A DNA stretch of 64,000 bases from contig NZ_JAKZHX010000009.1 of NCBI RefSeq assembly GCF_022568815.1, forward strand, positions 62,001 to 126,000. Direction: 5' to 3'. Below are positions 39,324 to 49,678 of this stretch, piece after piece. The notes under the pieces are model-generated. The model did no database searches and was not told where the DNA came from. It saw nothing but the letters and a program-made list of their open reading frames with translations. The translations under genes and the position numbers were made by a program. This stretch comes from Undibacterium paludis. GTDB taxonomy: Bacteria; Pseudomonadota; Gammaproteobacteria; Burkholderiales; Burkholderiaceae_D. Numbering within the stretch: the stretch's first letter is position 1; every line of letters begins with the position of its first letter.

Positions 39324-40094
39324 CTAATTTGGCAGTCTGACGCCAAGTTTTTTTGCCATCAACTGCAAAGCACCTCCATCACGCAATTGCTCGTACAGTT
39401 CGTCATAGCGTGAGCGGAGCTGCTCGCAGACAGCATTTTTACAGTAAGCCAGGTAGCCGTCCTGCATATCCATGAAGGGTTCTATCATCAGCAATTCATG
39501 GCCGACACCCAGTGTTTTCATGACAGCTTCGGTATTGCGCGTATTGGTCGCCAAAAAATCCACCCTTTTGGCCAACAGCATATTAATGCCATTAGTTAGT
39601 GAATTGGCGCTCACCGGTTTGATGGTATTACGCAAGGCTTCAAATTGCGCGCCATAGACCCAGCCATTGATGACGCCCAGTCTGGCACCTGACAAATTCG
39701 AATAATTCCCGTCCCAACCCAGATCGCTGCCCTTGCGCACATATAACACCATCAGGTCACGGTAAAACGCTCTTTTGGCAAAGTTGAATTTGGCTTCACG
39801 CTCTGCCGTTTTATAAGGCCCTATCAGTATTTGGGCCTGTTCATTTTCAACCATCCATTGCGCCCTGGTCCAGGGATAGATTTCAAACTTGACCTCATCA
39901 CCATTTTGCCTGGCCAGGGCCCGGACAATTTCCACACCCAGCCCGGTAAATTCACCATTGTGGTTACGTTCAAATACGTTGGCAAATTCTGTACCTACCG
40001 CCAACACCTGCCCGGCATGTGCGATATTTACTTGCAAAAGCAAAACTGCAAGCATGGTCAGTACAAATAAAAATAAGCTTTTAAGTCGACGCAT
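39324..40094 (-). CDS. Periplasmic solute-binding protein (SBP_bac_3-like), orphan
   Basis: A 256-residue exported protein with signal peptide (MRRLKSLFLFVLTMLAVLLLQ.., ending AHA). The mature part reads TEFANVFERNHNGEFTGLGVEIVRALAR, the usual start of amino-acid-type ABC binding domains, with AQILIGPYKTAERE in the ligand region. No permease or ATPase lies nearby, so it may be a sensor, a stand-alone binding protein or part of a distant transporter. I start it at 40094, where the signal peptide begins; 20 more codons are open upstream. It converges on cobA with seven bases between stop codons. Confidence 0.75.
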   Translation of the reverse strand: MRRLKSLFLFVLTMLAVLLLQVNIAHAGQVLAVGTEFANVFERNHNGEFTGLGVEIVRALARQNGDEVKFEIYPWTRAQWMVENEQAQILIGPYKTAEREAKFNFAKRAFYRDLMVLYVRKGSDLGWDGNYSNLSGARLGVINGWVYGAQFEALRNTIKPVSANSLTNGINMLLAKRVDFLATNTRNTEAVMKTLGVGHELLMIEPFMDMQDGYLAYCKNAVCEQLRSRYDELYEQLRDGGALQLMAKKLGVRLPN

Positions 40095-40181
40095 GGCCGG
40101 TCTGGTAGTAAGCCGTATTGAATAAAGCAGGCATGGGCGTAACACCCAGGACATGCATGAAATTCGTGATGGGAATCAGTT

Positions 40182-40553
40182 CTACACCAATTTCAGGCAA
40201 TAGTCACGAATCGCCATCAAGACGGTCTCATCTTCGCCAACAGCATTCTTGATGTTGAATTCAAGATCGGGGTAGGTCGTCCGCATCTGTTCAGCCAGGG
40301 CAGGCAAGTCACGCTGTACATGGCCACCCTGCCCCAAAAACACCGGTGCCACGGTCACGGACTGGCATCCATCGCGAACCAGCTGGGCTACCAGATCAGG
40401 CAGGGACGGTGTCATCAACTCCAGGAACGCCAGTTCAACTGTCATATCAGGGCGACTTTCCTGAGTCATTTTTTGCAGCCTTTGAAATGGCGCAGCCCAG
40501 CGCGGATCACGGGCACCGTGAGCAAACAGGACCAGAGCAGATTTATTCACCAT
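40182..40553 (-). CDS. Sirohydrochlorin chelatase, short CbiX/SirB type
   Basis: A 123-residue single-domain chelatase. It begins VLFAHGARDPRW (the active-site His of CbiX) and continues VTVAPVFLGQGGHVQRDLP, with the second His. The short form acts as a dimer to insert iron (siroheme) or cobalt. Its ATG overlaps the lptG stop (ATGA), so it is the last gene of the lptF-lptG unit, an unusual place for a siroheme enzyme but close to the cys operon. Confidence 0.88.
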   Translation of the reverse strand: MVNKSALVLFAHGARDPRWAAPFQRLQKMTQESRPDMTVELAFLELMTPSLPDLVAQLVRDGCQSVTVAPVFLGQGGHVQRDLPALAEQMRTTYPDLEFNIKNAVGEDETVLMAIRDYCLKLV

Positions 40554-41686
40554 CAGTTTCTTTCAACGTAGCGCAAACCAAGTGCAGCAATGATCAAGAA
40601 CAAGATACTCGGCACCACCGCCGTCACCAATGCTGGCCATGTGTTGAGCAAACCAACATGCGAGAACAAGGCATTGCTCAGGTAAAAAATCATCCCTATC
40701 ATGATGCCACTGAAAATCTTCAGGCTGACACCGCCACTGCGCACGTGCAGGTAAGCAAATGGCAAGGCCAGGGCCATCATCACCAGGGTGGCAAACGGAT
40801 AGGTGATTTTTTTCCAGAAGGCGATTTCATAACGCTCACCATCTTGCTTATTATCTGCCAGATGTTTGGTAAATGCCGCAAGGTCTGTTGCCGACATGCG
40901 ATCCGGGTCGGCAAACAAAACAGACAGGATATCCGGTGTCACTTCAGACACTACATCACGGCTTGCCAGCTTCTCACTCTTGACTGCAGCAATATCTTCA
41001 CTGGTCAAGGTCTTGGGGAAGGATGTTTCAATGACATCAAACAGGCGCCAGGTATTTTTGCCTACATATTCTGCATCGGCCGCAGTCATCTCATGCGAAA
41101 GATGGAAGTTTTTATCGAACTCGAATATCTTGACACCTTTCAGGTGGCGATTCGGCATGATTTCCTTGACGTTCAAGAAACGGGAGCCGATGACATCACC
41201 CGTTAAACCATTTTCCCGCACCAAATCCTTGGTCCACAAGCCGGTACGGAATTCCTGCTCAAGTGATTCACCTATGGCACTGAGTTTCATTTTTTCTGCG
41301 AATTTGCTGGAAACCGGCGAGAGGATCTCGCCAAACAAAAATGTCAATAAAACAAATATCATGCCTATCTTGAGCAGGATATGACCAACCATCATGGTTG
41401 ACATACTGGAAGCACGCATGATGGTGAATTCAGAATTGGAAGCAAATTGCGCCAGTACATAAATCGTGCCTATCAGCACGGCAATAGGCATGAATTCATA
41501 GATGCGCCCAGGCCAGCCGAGCAGCACATAGATCACGGCATGCTTGAGCTGATACCCTCCCTTGTTGACTGAGGATTGTAATTCGTTGACCAGATCAAAA
41601 AAGGAGAACAAGGCCAGCAAAGCCAGCATGACGAACAGGACCGAACGAAGGATCTCGGCGCCAAAGTATTTTTGTAAAATTTTCAT
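40553..41686 (-). CDS. lptG: LPS export permease LptG
   Basis: A 377-residue inner-membrane subunit of the LptB2FG lipopolysaccharide exporter. It has the family arrangement of three N-terminal helices, a periplasmic beta-jellyroll (about residues 95-270) and three C-terminal helices. Helices near LVTAVVPSILFLIIAALGL close the protein. The ATG at 41686 overlaps the lptF stop by four bases (ATGA); a GTG three codons upstream lies too close to its own ribosome site. It partners LptF encoded immediately upstream. Confidence 0.93.
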   Translation of the reverse strand: MKILQKYFGAEILRSVLFVMLALLALFSFFDLVNELQSSVNKGGYQLKHAVIYVLLGWPGRIYEFMPIAVLIGTIYVLAQFASNSEFTIMRASSMSTMMVGHILLKIGMIFVLLTFLFGEILSPVSSKFAEKMKLSAIGESLEQEFRTGLWTKDLVRENGLTGDVIGSRFLNVKEIMPNRHLKGVKIFEFDKNFHLSHEMTAADAEYVGKNTWRLFDVIETSFPKTLTSEDIAAVKSEKLASRDVVSEVTPDILSVLFADPDRMSATDLAAFTKHLADNKQDGERYEIAFWKKITYPFATLVMMALALPFAYLHVRSGGVSLKIFSGIMIGMIFYLSNALFSHVGLLNTWPALVTAVVPSILFLIIAALGLRYVERN

Positions 41687-42816
41687 GCCGGGCACTTTTC
41701 CTTACCGCGCAGACCAGACTTGCAGCGTGACCACAATATCAGGGGATGCCAGCGACTATTGACTTTTAAACGCCATAAAAACATACCAAGGGTCAAAAGG
41801 GCCACAAACAGGTGATGCGGCCACCACGCCATCGCAAAACTGCTGCGCTCCTGAACGACCAGTGCCTGCAAGATATTCGTGACAGACAGGTAGGTCACCA
41901 CCAGCAACAAAGCAACGATCAGATTGGCCGAACGGCCGACACGTGGGTTGACGTAACCAAGCGGGATAGCCAGCAATAGCAGGACAGCACACATCACCGG
42001 CAGCGATATGCGCCACAGCAACTCGCCAAACTTGGTACTGTCGAGATTTTCCAGCAAGGCCATCAAGGGCATGGATTTGGCCGAATTGTCACCGGTTATG
42101 CTGGCATTCTGGCTTGACACCAGCACACCGTATTTTTCAAATTGCATCATCTGGAAATCTGGCGCCGTCGGCAAGCCATCATAACGCCGCCCCTTGCTCA
42201 TCACCAGGAATTTGTCACCAGCCTTGTCGATTTCTATCATCCCTTCCCTGGCCACGACAATACTTGAGTGCCCGTCTTTATAGGTATTGATGAATATGTT
42301 TTGCACCTTGCTGAGGTCACCGGCCACTTCTTCGACAAAGAATATACGGTCTGAAGAAGCCGATTCCTGGAACTTTCCGGGCGCCACCTTGGCGATATCC
42401 GAGCGTTTTTCAAAGCGTTCGCGAAACTCCACATTTTGCTGGTTTGCCCAGGGGGTGACAATAAAACTCAGCAAGCCCGTCAATATGATGAGGGGACCGC
42501 CAAAGCGCAATACGGGAGATATCCATTGCGTCAGGCTGAGGCCGGAAGCGAACCAGACCACCATTTCGGAATCCTGGTAGCTGCGGGTGACCACCAGGAG
42601 AACGGAGATAAAGCCCGTCAGCAGCAACAGGATATGCATGTTCATCAGGGCAGTGAAGCCTATCAGGGCCACTACATCCGTGGATGCAACTTTACCTCCC
42701 GCCGCGTATCCAAGGATTTTAATAAGCATCACGGAAATCGTGATGGTGAACAAAGTAGTGAAGACTGCGCCTGCGGCACTGTTTAATTCACGTCGAAGCG
42801 CGCGCTGAAAAATCAT
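41683..42816 (-). CDS. lptF: LPS export permease LptF
   Basis: A 377-residue partner of LptG. The opening FQRALRRELNSAAGAVFTTLFTI and the segment SLTQWISPVLRFGGPLIILTG are typical. The periplasmic domain covers about residues 130-260, and the last helices follow RISLPVMCAVLLLLAIPLGYVNPRVGR. It is transcribed away from pepA with only 50 bases between the two start codons, so promoters of both must overlap there. Confidence 0.95.
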   Translation of the reverse strand: MIFQRALRRELNSAAGAVFTTLFTITISVMLIKILGYAAGGKVASTDVVALIGFTALMNMHILLLLTGFISVLLVVTRSYQDSEMVVWFASGLSLTQWISPVLRFGGPLIILTGLLSFIVTPWANQQNVEFRERFEKRSDIAKVAPGKFQESASSDRIFFVEEVAGDLSKVQNIFINTYKDGHSSIVVAREGMIEIDKAGDKFLVMSKGRRYDGLPTAPDFQMMQFEKYGVLVSSQNASITGDNSAKSMPLMALLENLDSTKFGELLWRISLPVMCAVLLLLAIPLGYVNPRVGRSANLIVALLLVVTYLSVTNILQALVVQERSSFAMAWWPHHLFVALLTLGMFLWRLKVNSRWHPLILWSRCKSGLRGKEKCPA

Positions 42817-42825
42817 GAGTAGGAT

Positions 42826-42831
42826 TATAAT
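42826..42831 (+). promoter_or_regulatory. -10 box in the lptF/pepA divergent promoter region
   Basis: ATTATAAT gives a TATAAT in both directions (plus 42826-42831; minus 42829-42824). On the minus strand TTGTAA lies 18 bases upstream and would place the start very near the lptF ATG. On the plus strand the position fits pepA, but no -35 box is clear. Confidence 0.4.
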
Positions 42832-42866
42832 ATCTGTTTTACGAGACTTACAAAGAGGAGTAATAC

Positions 42867-44375
42867 GTGGACTTTAGCATAAAAACAATCGACGCAAAAA
42901 GTGCCTCGACTGCCCATAAAGCAATTAAGGCTGGCTGTATCGTAGTCGGCGTGTTCGAAAACAAGAAACTTTCCGCTGCGGCAGCAGGTCTGGACAAGGC
43001 TGGTGAGATCGCGGCAGCCCTGAAATCTGGCGATATTACCGGCAAGGCAGGCACTTCCCTGCTGTTGCGCAAAGTCGCTGATGTCGCTGCTGAACGCGTA
43101 TTGCTTGTAGGTCTGGGTGAAGAAGCTGAAGCCGTTGGCGAAAAAGCCTACAACCAGGCTGTACAGGCTGCCGCACGCACTTTGGCCTCCCTGGGCGCCA
43201 ATGACGCTGTTATCGCCCTGCCGGCAGTAAAAGACCGCGATCTGGGCTGGTCCATACGCAGCACTGTCGTGGCTTTCCGTGAAAGCATCTTCCGTGCAGA
43301 TGCACTGAAGAGTAAAAAAGATACAGCGACAACTGGCGTCAAGAAAGTCGCCATCGCAGTTGCAGCAACCGAAGCAACTGCGGCCAAAAATGCACTGGTG
43401 CAGAGCGTAGCCTTGGCAAATGGCATGGATTTGACCAAGGAACTGGGTAATTTGCCACCCAACATCTGCACACCCACCCACTTGGCCAATACAGCCAAAA
43501 AGCTTGCCACCGACTATAAAATGGTCGCTGAAATACTCGACCGCAAGCAAATCCAGGCGCTCAAGATGGGCAGCTTCCTGTCCGTAACCAACGGCACTGT
43601 CGAGCCACCTAAATTCATCGTATTGAAGCACAATGGCGGCAAAGTCAAGGATGCACCTGTAGTCCTGGTCGGCAAAGGCATTACTTTTGACTCTGGCGGT
43701 ATCTCGCTGAAAGCCGGCGCCGGCATGGACGAAATGAAATATGACATGGGTGGTGCAGCCTCTGTACTGGGCACCATGCGCGCAATCGGCGAAATGAAGC
43801 TGAAACTGAACGTTATCGCCGTCATTCCTACTTGCGAAAACATGCCATCTGGCAGTGCAACACGCCCGGGCGACATCGTTACCTCCATGTCTGGCCAGAC
43901 TATCGAAATCCTGAATACAGATGCCGAAGGCCGCCTGATCCTGTGCGACGCGCTGACTTATGCAGAACGTTTCAAGCCTGCAGCAGTCGTTGACGTGGCA
44001 ACACTGACCGGTGCTTGCGTGACTTCACTTGGCCATCATAACTCCGGCCTGTTTACCCGTCATGATGCGGCTCATGATGAGTTGGCGGCAGAATTGCTGG
44101 CAGCAGGCAAGCAAACCGGTGACACCGCATGGCGCATGCCTATAGAAGAAGCGTATAACGAACAGTTGAAGTCCAATTTCGCCGATATGGCCAATATTGG
44201 CGGCCCTGCCGGTGGCAGTATCACGGCAGCCTGCTTCCTTGAACGCTATACCAGGAAATACACCTGGGCACATCTGGATATCGCCGGCACAGCCTGGAAA
44301 TCTGGCGCAGCTAAAGGCTCTACTGGTCGCCCAGTACCTTTGCTGACGACATTCCTGATCAACCGCGCAGGCTAA
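42867..44375 (+). CDS. pepA: Leucyl aminopeptidase PepA
   Basis: A 502-residue M17 di-metal aminopeptidase. The metal and catalytic motifs are [15 protein letters not shown] (Lys and Asp), [11 protein letters not shown] and [14 protein letters not shown] (the M17 signature with catalytic Arg), near residues 260-360. In E. coli PepA is also a DNA-binding protein; whether that holds here is unknown. The GTG at 42867 has GAGGAG six bases upstream. It is transcribed away from lptF. Confidence 0.97.
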   Translation: MDFSIKTIDAKSASTAHKAIKAGCIVVGVFENKKLSAAAAGLDKAGEIAAALKSGDITGKAGTSLLLRKVADVAAERVLLVGLGEEAEAVGEKAYNQAVQAAARTLASLGANDAVIALPAVKDRDLGWSIRSTVVAFRESIFRADALKSKKDTATTGVKKVAIAVAATEATAAKNALVQSVALANGMDLTKELGNLPPNICTPTHLANTAKKLATDYKMVAEILDRKQIQALKMGSFLSVTNGTVEPPKFIVLKHNGGKVKDAPVVLVGKGITFDSGGISLKAGAGMDEMKYDMGGAASVLGTMRAIGEMKLKLNVIAVIPTCENMPSGSATRPGDIVTSMSGQTIEILNTDAEGRLILCDALTYAERFKPAAVVDVATLTGACVTSLGHHNSGLFTRHDAAHDELAAELLAAGKQTGDTAWRMPIEEAYNEQLKSNFADMANIGGPAGGSITAACFLERYTRKYTWAHLDIAGTAWKSGAAKGSTGRPVPLLTTFLINRAG

Positions 44376-44486
44376 ATTCGATGTTGAATCACCGTTGATT
44401 TGGCGCGTAAAGAGCGTCCAGAACGCTTGAATTCACTGTCATCAGCCTTGTCCCGAAGCAGATTTGGGGGCAAGGCTGTTGTGTTT

Positions 44487-45347
44487 TCAGGGCTTGAACC
44501 AGAGCTCAGTCCGGCCCAGCGGCATGCTTGCCGGATCAAGCAAGGGGTTGCGCAACTCCAGCACCAGTCGGTTCCTGAGCCCGGCTTTCTGTATTGATGC
44601 CTGATGGTATTTCAGAAAAATCGTCTCGAATTGCCCGTTCCTGACCATGGTCTCCAGACCATTATTCAAGTCTACGGCAAACTGCCGCTTGGTCGGCGCA
44701 ACAAAAAAATAGTAGGCAGTCGGATAGTGAAACGCAATATCCAGATTAATAGCAAGGTTTTTATTGGCATGCACTTCCTGCTCTTTCCATATCTCCACTA
44801 TCGATCTCGGGAAATAATCAAAACGCCCGGCCTCCAGCATGCTGAATAAAACTTCATACGAATTCGACGTCGCCACCTTCAGACCATTGCTTTCCAATAT
44901 CTTGACGTCCGGCCAGTCCTGCTCTTGCCCGGCAGCGTAATTATCTAGATCACGCAGGCTCTTGACGTTTTTGAACAAGTGCTTGTTTTCTGCAGCCACA
45001 AAGGGAATACGCCAACCAAGCAAGCCTTTGTCCAAAGGGATTTTGATTGCTATCAGTGCTTTTTCCCTTTCGTCGGTAGACATGCTCCACAGCAGATCAA
45101 CTTCGCCAGTACCATTTTTCATTTCATGTATGGCCCTGCCCTGCTGCATCTGCGCGTGACTGGGCAATAATTGATACTTATGAGGGGAAGAAGACAAAGC
45201 TTCTGTCAGCAACTCATTGATGTAATCAAAATGGCTATCTTTTATCGCCGCCGGACGTGGATAGCGTATTACCGTCGCATCGGCATACGTCACTTTAGTT
45301 GCAAGAATGGATAATACAACTGCCAATATGACAGAATACTTAAACAT
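44487..45347 (-). CDS. Exported solute-binding-like protein, orphan
   Basis: A 286-residue protein with a signal peptide (MFKYSVILAVVLSILATKVTYA). The mature part resembles SBP_bac_3-type domains without the canonical amino-acid motif; it has the string EVDLLWSMSTDEREKALIAIKIPLDKGLLGWR and a C-terminal FRNGLE-like region (NNGLETMVRNGQFETIFLKYH) found in these proteins. No transporter genes adjoin it. It could bind a ligand in signalling rather than transport. Confidence 0.65.
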   Translation of the reverse strand: MFKYSVILAVVLSILATKVTYADATVIRYPRPAAIKDSHFDYINELLTEALSSSPHKYQLLPSHAQMQQGRAIHEMKNGTGEVDLLWSMSTDEREKALIAIKIPLDKGLLGWRIPFVAAENKHLFKNVKSLRDLDNYAAGQEQDWPDVKILESNGLKVATSNSYEVLFSMLEAGRFDYFPRSIVEIWKEQEVHANKNLAINLDIAFHYPTAYYFFVAPTKRQFAVDLNNGLETMVRNGQFETIFLKYHQASIQKAGLRNRLVLELRNPLLDPASMPLGRTELWFKP

Positions 45348-45713
45348 GATGAGCCAGAGAAAAGATAGACTTTTATTTTAGTTCGTTCCGATTTGGGAAT
45401 AGAAAGTATCCTGCAAAATAAAGTCAAAGATTGAAAAGTGCAAACAAAATTCCACCTTGGCAAAAGGAAGTCGCGAGTGTAAAGAGGTAGGCATGCTCGC
45501 CATGCAATCAAAAACACTATTCAGTTAAACCTCTGGCAAGTGCCCACACTTGAAGTCGTATAATAGCAGGAATAATTTGAACAGACTGCCGTTTGAATGT
45601 CCGACGCAGTCTTTGATTGCAACTCAATCAAAATCGCACTGAAGCATGGCACGGTAACGCCTGAACCAGGCACTATCGCGCGCCTCCAATCACCCCTGCC
45701 AAGAAAGAAAAAT
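45348..45713. other. Intergenic region before xth
   Basis: About 365 bases. TATAAT at 45559-45564 (plus strand) may be the -10 box of xth, leaving a leader of about 140 bases; no good -35 is seen. The left part should hold the promoter of the binding-protein gene. An in-frame ATG at 45597 exists but gives an N terminus that does not fit the family. Confidence 0.4.
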
Positions 45714-46487
45714 ATGAAGCTGGTCACCTGGAACGTTAACTCACTGAAAGTTCGCCTGCCGCAAGTGTTGCAATGGCTGGAAACCAATCCTGTTGATGTA
45801 CTTTGCATACAGGAAACCAAGCTGACTGATGACAAATTTCCACAGGCCGAGATAGAAGCGGCAGGTTATCAGGTTGCCTTTACCGGTCAAAAGACCTATA
45901 ACGGCGTCGCCATCCTGTCAAAACACACGATGACGGATATCCAGAAAAACAATCCACAGTTCGAAGATGAGCAGCAGCGCATCATTGCCGCCACCATACA
46001 GGGCATGCGCATTATCTGCGCCTATGTACCCAATGGTCAGGCACTGGACAGTGACAAGTTCCAGTACAAGTTGAAATGGTTTGCCGCCCTGGAAAGCTGG
46101 GTCAGGGAAGAAATGGCACGTCACCGCAAACTGGCGGTACTGGGTGACTACAATATCGCACCGGAAGACCGGGACGTCCATGACCCTGCCGCCTGGGAAG
46201 GCATGAATCTGGTCTCACCAGCAGAAAGAACAGCATTAAAGAACCTGATGGCACTGGGTTTGACGGACAGCTTCCGTCAATTCGAGCAGGCAGAGAAATC
46301 CTTTAGCTGGTGGGATTATCGCGCTCTTGGCTTCCGGCTCAACAAAGGTGTGCGCATAGATCATATCTTGCTGTCGGCAGAACTGGCCCAGGCATGTACA
46401 TCCTGCATCATTGACCGCATACCGCGCAAATGGGAGCAACCATCGGACCATGCTCCCGTGGTTGCCACCCTTGCGCTCCCCGCCTGA
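45714..46487 (+). CDS. xth: Exodeoxyribonuclease III (AP endonuclease)
   Basis: A 257-residue Mg-dependent nuclease of base-excision repair. It begins MKLVTWNVNSLKVRLPQVLQWL, with the metal-binding Asn and Glu (CIQETKL). YNGVAILSK, CAYVPNG, LGDYNIAPEDRDVHDPA and the final IDHILLS and PSDHAPV motifs give the Tyr, Asp, Asn and His of the active site. The length matches the XthA family. The start at 45714 is where the fold begins. Confidence 0.95.
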   Translation: MKLVTWNVNSLKVRLPQVLQWLETNPVDVLCIQETKLTDDKFPQAEIEAAGYQVAFTGQKTYNGVAILSKHTMTDIQKNNPQFEDEQQRIIAATIQGMRIICAYVPNGQALDSDKFQYKLKWFAALESWVREEMARHRKLAVLGDYNIAPEDRDVHDPAAWEGMNLVSPAERTALKNLMALGLTDSFRQFEQAEKSFSWWDYRALGFRLNKGVRIDHILLSAELAQACTSCIIDRIPRKWEQPSDHAPVVATLALPA

Positions 46488-46495
46488 TCAATCCA

Positions 46496-48385
46496 CTAGT
46501 CGTCATATCCCAGGCTGGCGGCGCTGGCCTTGTTTTTAGCCCAGCTGGATTTGGATGCTGGTGAAATGCGTGGCGCTGTCGCATTATCTTCCATACGGAA
46601 GGCAGCCATCGCCGTCTTCAACAGATTTGCCTGCTCTTCCAGTGAGCCAGCCGCAGCTGCCGCCTGTTCGACCAGGGCGGCATTCTGCTGGGTTGCTTCA
46701 TCCATATGGGCCAAGGCCACATTGACTTGCTGTATGCCATCACTTTGTTCCACCGAGGCCGTCGTAATTTCATTGATGATGGCTGCCACCTGATCCACAG
46801 CAGAGACGATGCGCGTCATGGCGGCCCCTGCCTTGTCGACCAGCTCGGACCCTTCACTGACCTTGTTGACAGAGTCTTCAATCAGGCTCTTGATTTCCTG
46901 GGCGGCAGCGGCACTGCGTTGCGCCAGGGTCCGCACTTCGCTGGCAACAACGGCAAAACCACGGCCCTGCTCACCTGCCCTGGCTGCCTCCACTGCGGCA
47001 TTCAAGGCCAGGATATTGGTTTGAAAGGCAATACCTTCAATCACGCTGATGATATCGACAATCTTGCGCGAACTGTCGGTAATACCTTGCATGGTAGTCA
47101 CCACCCTGCCAACGACTTCACCGCCCTGGGTGGCCACATCCGAGGCATTGACCGCCATCTTGTTGGCTTCGCGGGCATTGTCAGCATTGTTGCGTACCGC
47201 CTCGGTCAACTCTTCCATGCTTGCCGCCGTCTCTTCCAGTGAGGAAGCCTGTTGTTCAGTACGACCGGACAAGTCCATATTGCCTGTGGCAATTTCCGTC
47301 GCCCCTACCGTAATGGAATCGGTCGCTTTGCGTACATCAACGACCATGACCCGCAACTGCTCAAGGAAGCGATTAAAGGCTGATGCCGTTTGTGCGACTT
47401 CATCGTCGCCCTCTACATCAATCTTCCTGGTCAGGTCGCCACCGCCGGCGGCAATGTCTGACATGGCGTCGCGCACCCTTTGCAAACCAGCCAGCATACG
47501 GCCAACCAGCAAGGTCGTCAAAGGCATAATCACACCCAGCAATACCAGCAGAACCACGGTGGAGATAATCAGTAACTGATCGAGTGCTTCGAGGGCTTTT
47601 TTCTTGTCGATGACCAGGGCCAAATAGATATCAGAACCAGTAATCTGCTGCAACAACATGAAATGCTGCTTGCCCCCGATCTCGGTCAGGATAGGGTCTT
47701 TTTGTTTGGACAGACTCCCCAGGTTATCCAGTGCCAGATCAGCAGAAATCTCTTTGGCCGGTTTCATGACCCTGGCCTGGTCAGCATGGGCCAGCACCTG
47801 ACCGGTCTTGTCGAGCAGGAAAGCGTAGCCGCCGCCGGCCAGCTTGATGGTCAGAATCTGGTCAACTATCTTGGTCAGGAATACGTCAGCGCCAACCACG
47901 CCACCTTCACCGCCTTTGACAGGTGCGGCGAAAGTAATCATCAATCCGGGTGGAGCCACTCCCATATAGGGGGAGGTAACAATAGGTTTTTTGGCTTCCA
48001 TCGCGGCCTTGTACCAGGGCCGCACGGTAGGGTCAAAACCGGCTGGTGGCGGATCTGGCGGGATATTGGTAAATTGCTTGTCGGGTTGCCCCTGATAGAC
48101 GCTGAGGAAGTTACCACCGCCACGCATCATCGTCAGACTGGCCTGCAAGTCGGCACCGTTGCCCAGACCCTGTGCAAGGCTGTCCATCATGGCAAGGTTG
48201 GTTTGTATCCAGTTACTTAAAACCGTGTTATATCCCGCTGCAACACCACGTATTTCATTGTTCAAATCGTTTTCTATCTGCGACTTCATGCGCAGATAAC
48301 TGCCTATGGTCAAAACAATGGTACAAACCGCCAGCAGCAAGCCGATTACGATAATAAGCCTGGCTTTGAGAGATTTCATGTTCAC
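46496..48385 (-). CDS. Methyl-accepting chemotaxis protein with dCACHE-type sensor
   Basis: A 629-residue transmembrane chemoreceptor. TM1 is at about residues 8-28 ([22 protein letters not shown]); a periplasmic CACHE-like domain runs to about 280 (with [22 protein letters not shown]). TM2 lies near 283-305, HAMP near 306-360, and the signalling hairpin tip is [29 protein letters not shown] near 455-485. It lacks the C-terminal NWETF-type tether for CheR/CheB. The ligand is unknown; dCACHE receptors often bind amino acids or organic acids. No che genes are in the window. It converges on xth with eight bases between stops. Confidence 0.93.
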   Translation of the reverse strand: MNMKSLKARLIIVIGLLLAVCTIVLTIGSYLRMKSQIENDLNNEIRGVAAGYNTVLSNWIQTNLAMMDSLAQGLGNGADLQASLTMMRGGGNFLSVYQGQPDKQFTNIPPDPPPAGFDPTVRPWYKAAMEAKKPIVTSPYMGVAPPGLMITFAAPVKGGEGGVVGADVFLTKIVDQILTIKLAGGGYAFLLDKTGQVLAHADQARVMKPAKEISADLALDNLGSLSKQKDPILTEIGGKQHFMLLQQITGSDIYLALVIDKKKALEALDQLLIISTVVLLVLLGVIMPLTTLLVGRMLAGLQRVRDAMSDIAAGGGDLTRKIDVEGDDEVAQTASAFNRFLEQLRVMVVDVRKATDSITVGATEIATGNMDLSGRTEQQASSLEETAASMEELTEAVRNNADNAREANKMAVNASDVATQGGEVVGRVVTTMQGITDSSRKIVDIISVIEGIAFQTNILALNAAVEAARAGEQGRGFAVVASEVRTLAQRSAAAAQEIKSLIEDSVNKVSEGSELVDKAGAAMTRIVSAVDQVAAIINEITTASVEQSDGIQQVNVALAHMDEATQQNAALVEQAAAAAGSLEEQANLLKTAMAAFRMEDNATAPRISPASKSSWAKNKASAASLGYDD

Positions 48386-48664
48386 CCCTGTTCCGGATAT
48401 GGATAAGTAACAAGACAGATTAAGATGTCAAATGTTTGCGAATACAGAAACAAATACGAAAAGAGCTACAAGAATATTACGCCGCCGCCAACTGAAAATG
48501 AGAAAAAGTTTATACAATTCATTATTTTGTATAACAAGTTCACAAGTATGTAGGTTCAATGCCTCAGTTTTCACTGGCTTTCATTTTGAGTAGCCAGCAA
48601 AGCAGGTAATTGGCTGCTTCAGCACATTCAGCTTACACTGGCATTTATTTCCACGGAGACAAGA

Positions 48665-49177
48665 ATGAAGCTAATCATCAGTACAGAAAGACTCAATATG
48701 CGCGTCATCACCATAGATGATGCCGCTTTCTATCTGGAGTTGATCAATGATCCCAGCTTCATCATCCATATACGTGACAAAGGTATCCGTACGCTCGAAG
48801 CTGCAGAGCAGGACATCATTCAAGGCCCGCTTGCCAGCCAGGAAAGCAATGGTTTTAGCCTGTATGTCGTCGAGCGCAAGGAGGATGGCGCAAAGCTCGG
48901 CTTGTGCGGTCTGGTAAAACGTCCGACACTGAAGAATATTGATATTGGCTATGCTTTCCTGCCACAATTTACCGGACAGGGGTATGCAAAGGAAGCAGCA
49001 GCCGCAACCGTCCGATATGCAGGCAGCCAGCTAGGGTTGAAGAAACTGGCCGGTATCACGTCGCCTGACAATGCCAGTTCCAACAAGCTGCTGCAAAGCC
49101 TGGGATTTGTCCTGGAAGCAGTAGTCGTACTCGAAGGTGAAAGCTGCGATACCAATTTATACGCTTACGACTTTTGA
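48665..49177 (+). CDS. GNAT-family N-acetyltransferase (RimJ/RimL-like)
   Basis: A 170-residue acetyltransferase of the RimJ/RimL subgroup. It opens IISTERLNMRVITIDDAAFYLELINDPSF, the typical TERLxLRxxxxxD start, then IGYAFLPQFTGQGYAKEAAAATV with the QGYA acetyl-CoA loop, and GITSPDNASSNKLLQSLGF. The substrate is unknown; such proteins acetylate ribosomal proteins, aminoglycosides or small molecules. A GGAGACAAG ribosome site precedes the ATG. The 279 bases before it contain nothing I can name. Confidence 0.88.
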   Translation: MKLIISTERLNMRVITIDDAAFYLELINDPSFIIHIRDKGIRTLEAAEQDIIQGPLASQESNGFSLYVVERKEDGAKLGLCGLVKRPTLKNIDIGYAFLPQFTGQGYAKEAAAATVRYAGSQLGLKKLAGITSPDNASSNKLLQSLGFVLEAVVVLEGESCDTNLYAYDF

Positions 49178-49202
49178 ATCAGCGCCTGCCAGTATGTGGA
49201 AC

Positions 49203-49673
49203 TTACAGGAAACGGTCCAGTATCTTGCGGCTATGCCTGTCAATTTCAAACATGTCGCGTATCAGGAACTGTATGCCGTGATTATCGGTAATCAGTAATG
49301 AAGTACGGCCAATGCGGCGTATGTCTTCATCACCCTTCAGGACAAAATCAGTCTCCCCCCTGTCAGTGCTGACTTTCCAGGTACATGGCAGGGCAAAGCT
49401 GGTCACGCTGATGATCTTGCTGATTTCAGGCATGAATTCACGCCCCTCCAGCTCTTCCAGCACCAATGTGCGCTCTGTCGCACCAAGATCATCAAGCTGG
49501 TCTATCCAGGCCACTTCGCGCCCATCGTTCATCACCATCGAAATGCCGCTCAGTGGCGACTGAATCGGAAAGGCGCGCACCGGGCTGACCCCTTCAAATA
49601 CTTCACCGGCGTCATTCTTCAATATCAATTTGCCGAAAGGGTTACGGCTCAAGTTAAATTGTGTGGTAGTCAT
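49203..49673 (-). CDS. DUF1854 protein associated with cyanophycin metabolism
   Basis: A 156-residue DUF1854 protein. DUF1854 genes are known to occur beside a particular ABC transporter and cyanophycin synthetase genes in betaproteobacteria. The signature is FEGVSPVRAFPIQSPLSGISMVMNDGREVAWIDQLDD in the first half and TDRGETDFVLKGDEDIRRI..LITDNHGIQFLIRD in the second. The role is unknown. The stop of the upstream ABC gene and the ATG of this gene are five bases apart, and both proteins begin MTTTQ, so they form one unit. Confidence 0.9.
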   Translation of the reverse strand: MTTTQFNLSRNPFGKLILKNDAGEVFEGVSPVRAFPIQSPLSGISMVMNDGREVAWIDQLDDLGATERTLVLEELEGREFMPEISKIISVTSFALPCTWKVSTDRGETDFVLKGDEDIRRIGRTSLLITDNHGIQFLIRDMFEIDRHSRKILDRFL

Positions 49674-49678
49674 GTTGA

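Noticed and set aside
42825..43631. 268-codon minus-strand open frame opposite pepA
   Set aside because: Antisense shadow of pepA, Cys-rich nonsense translation.
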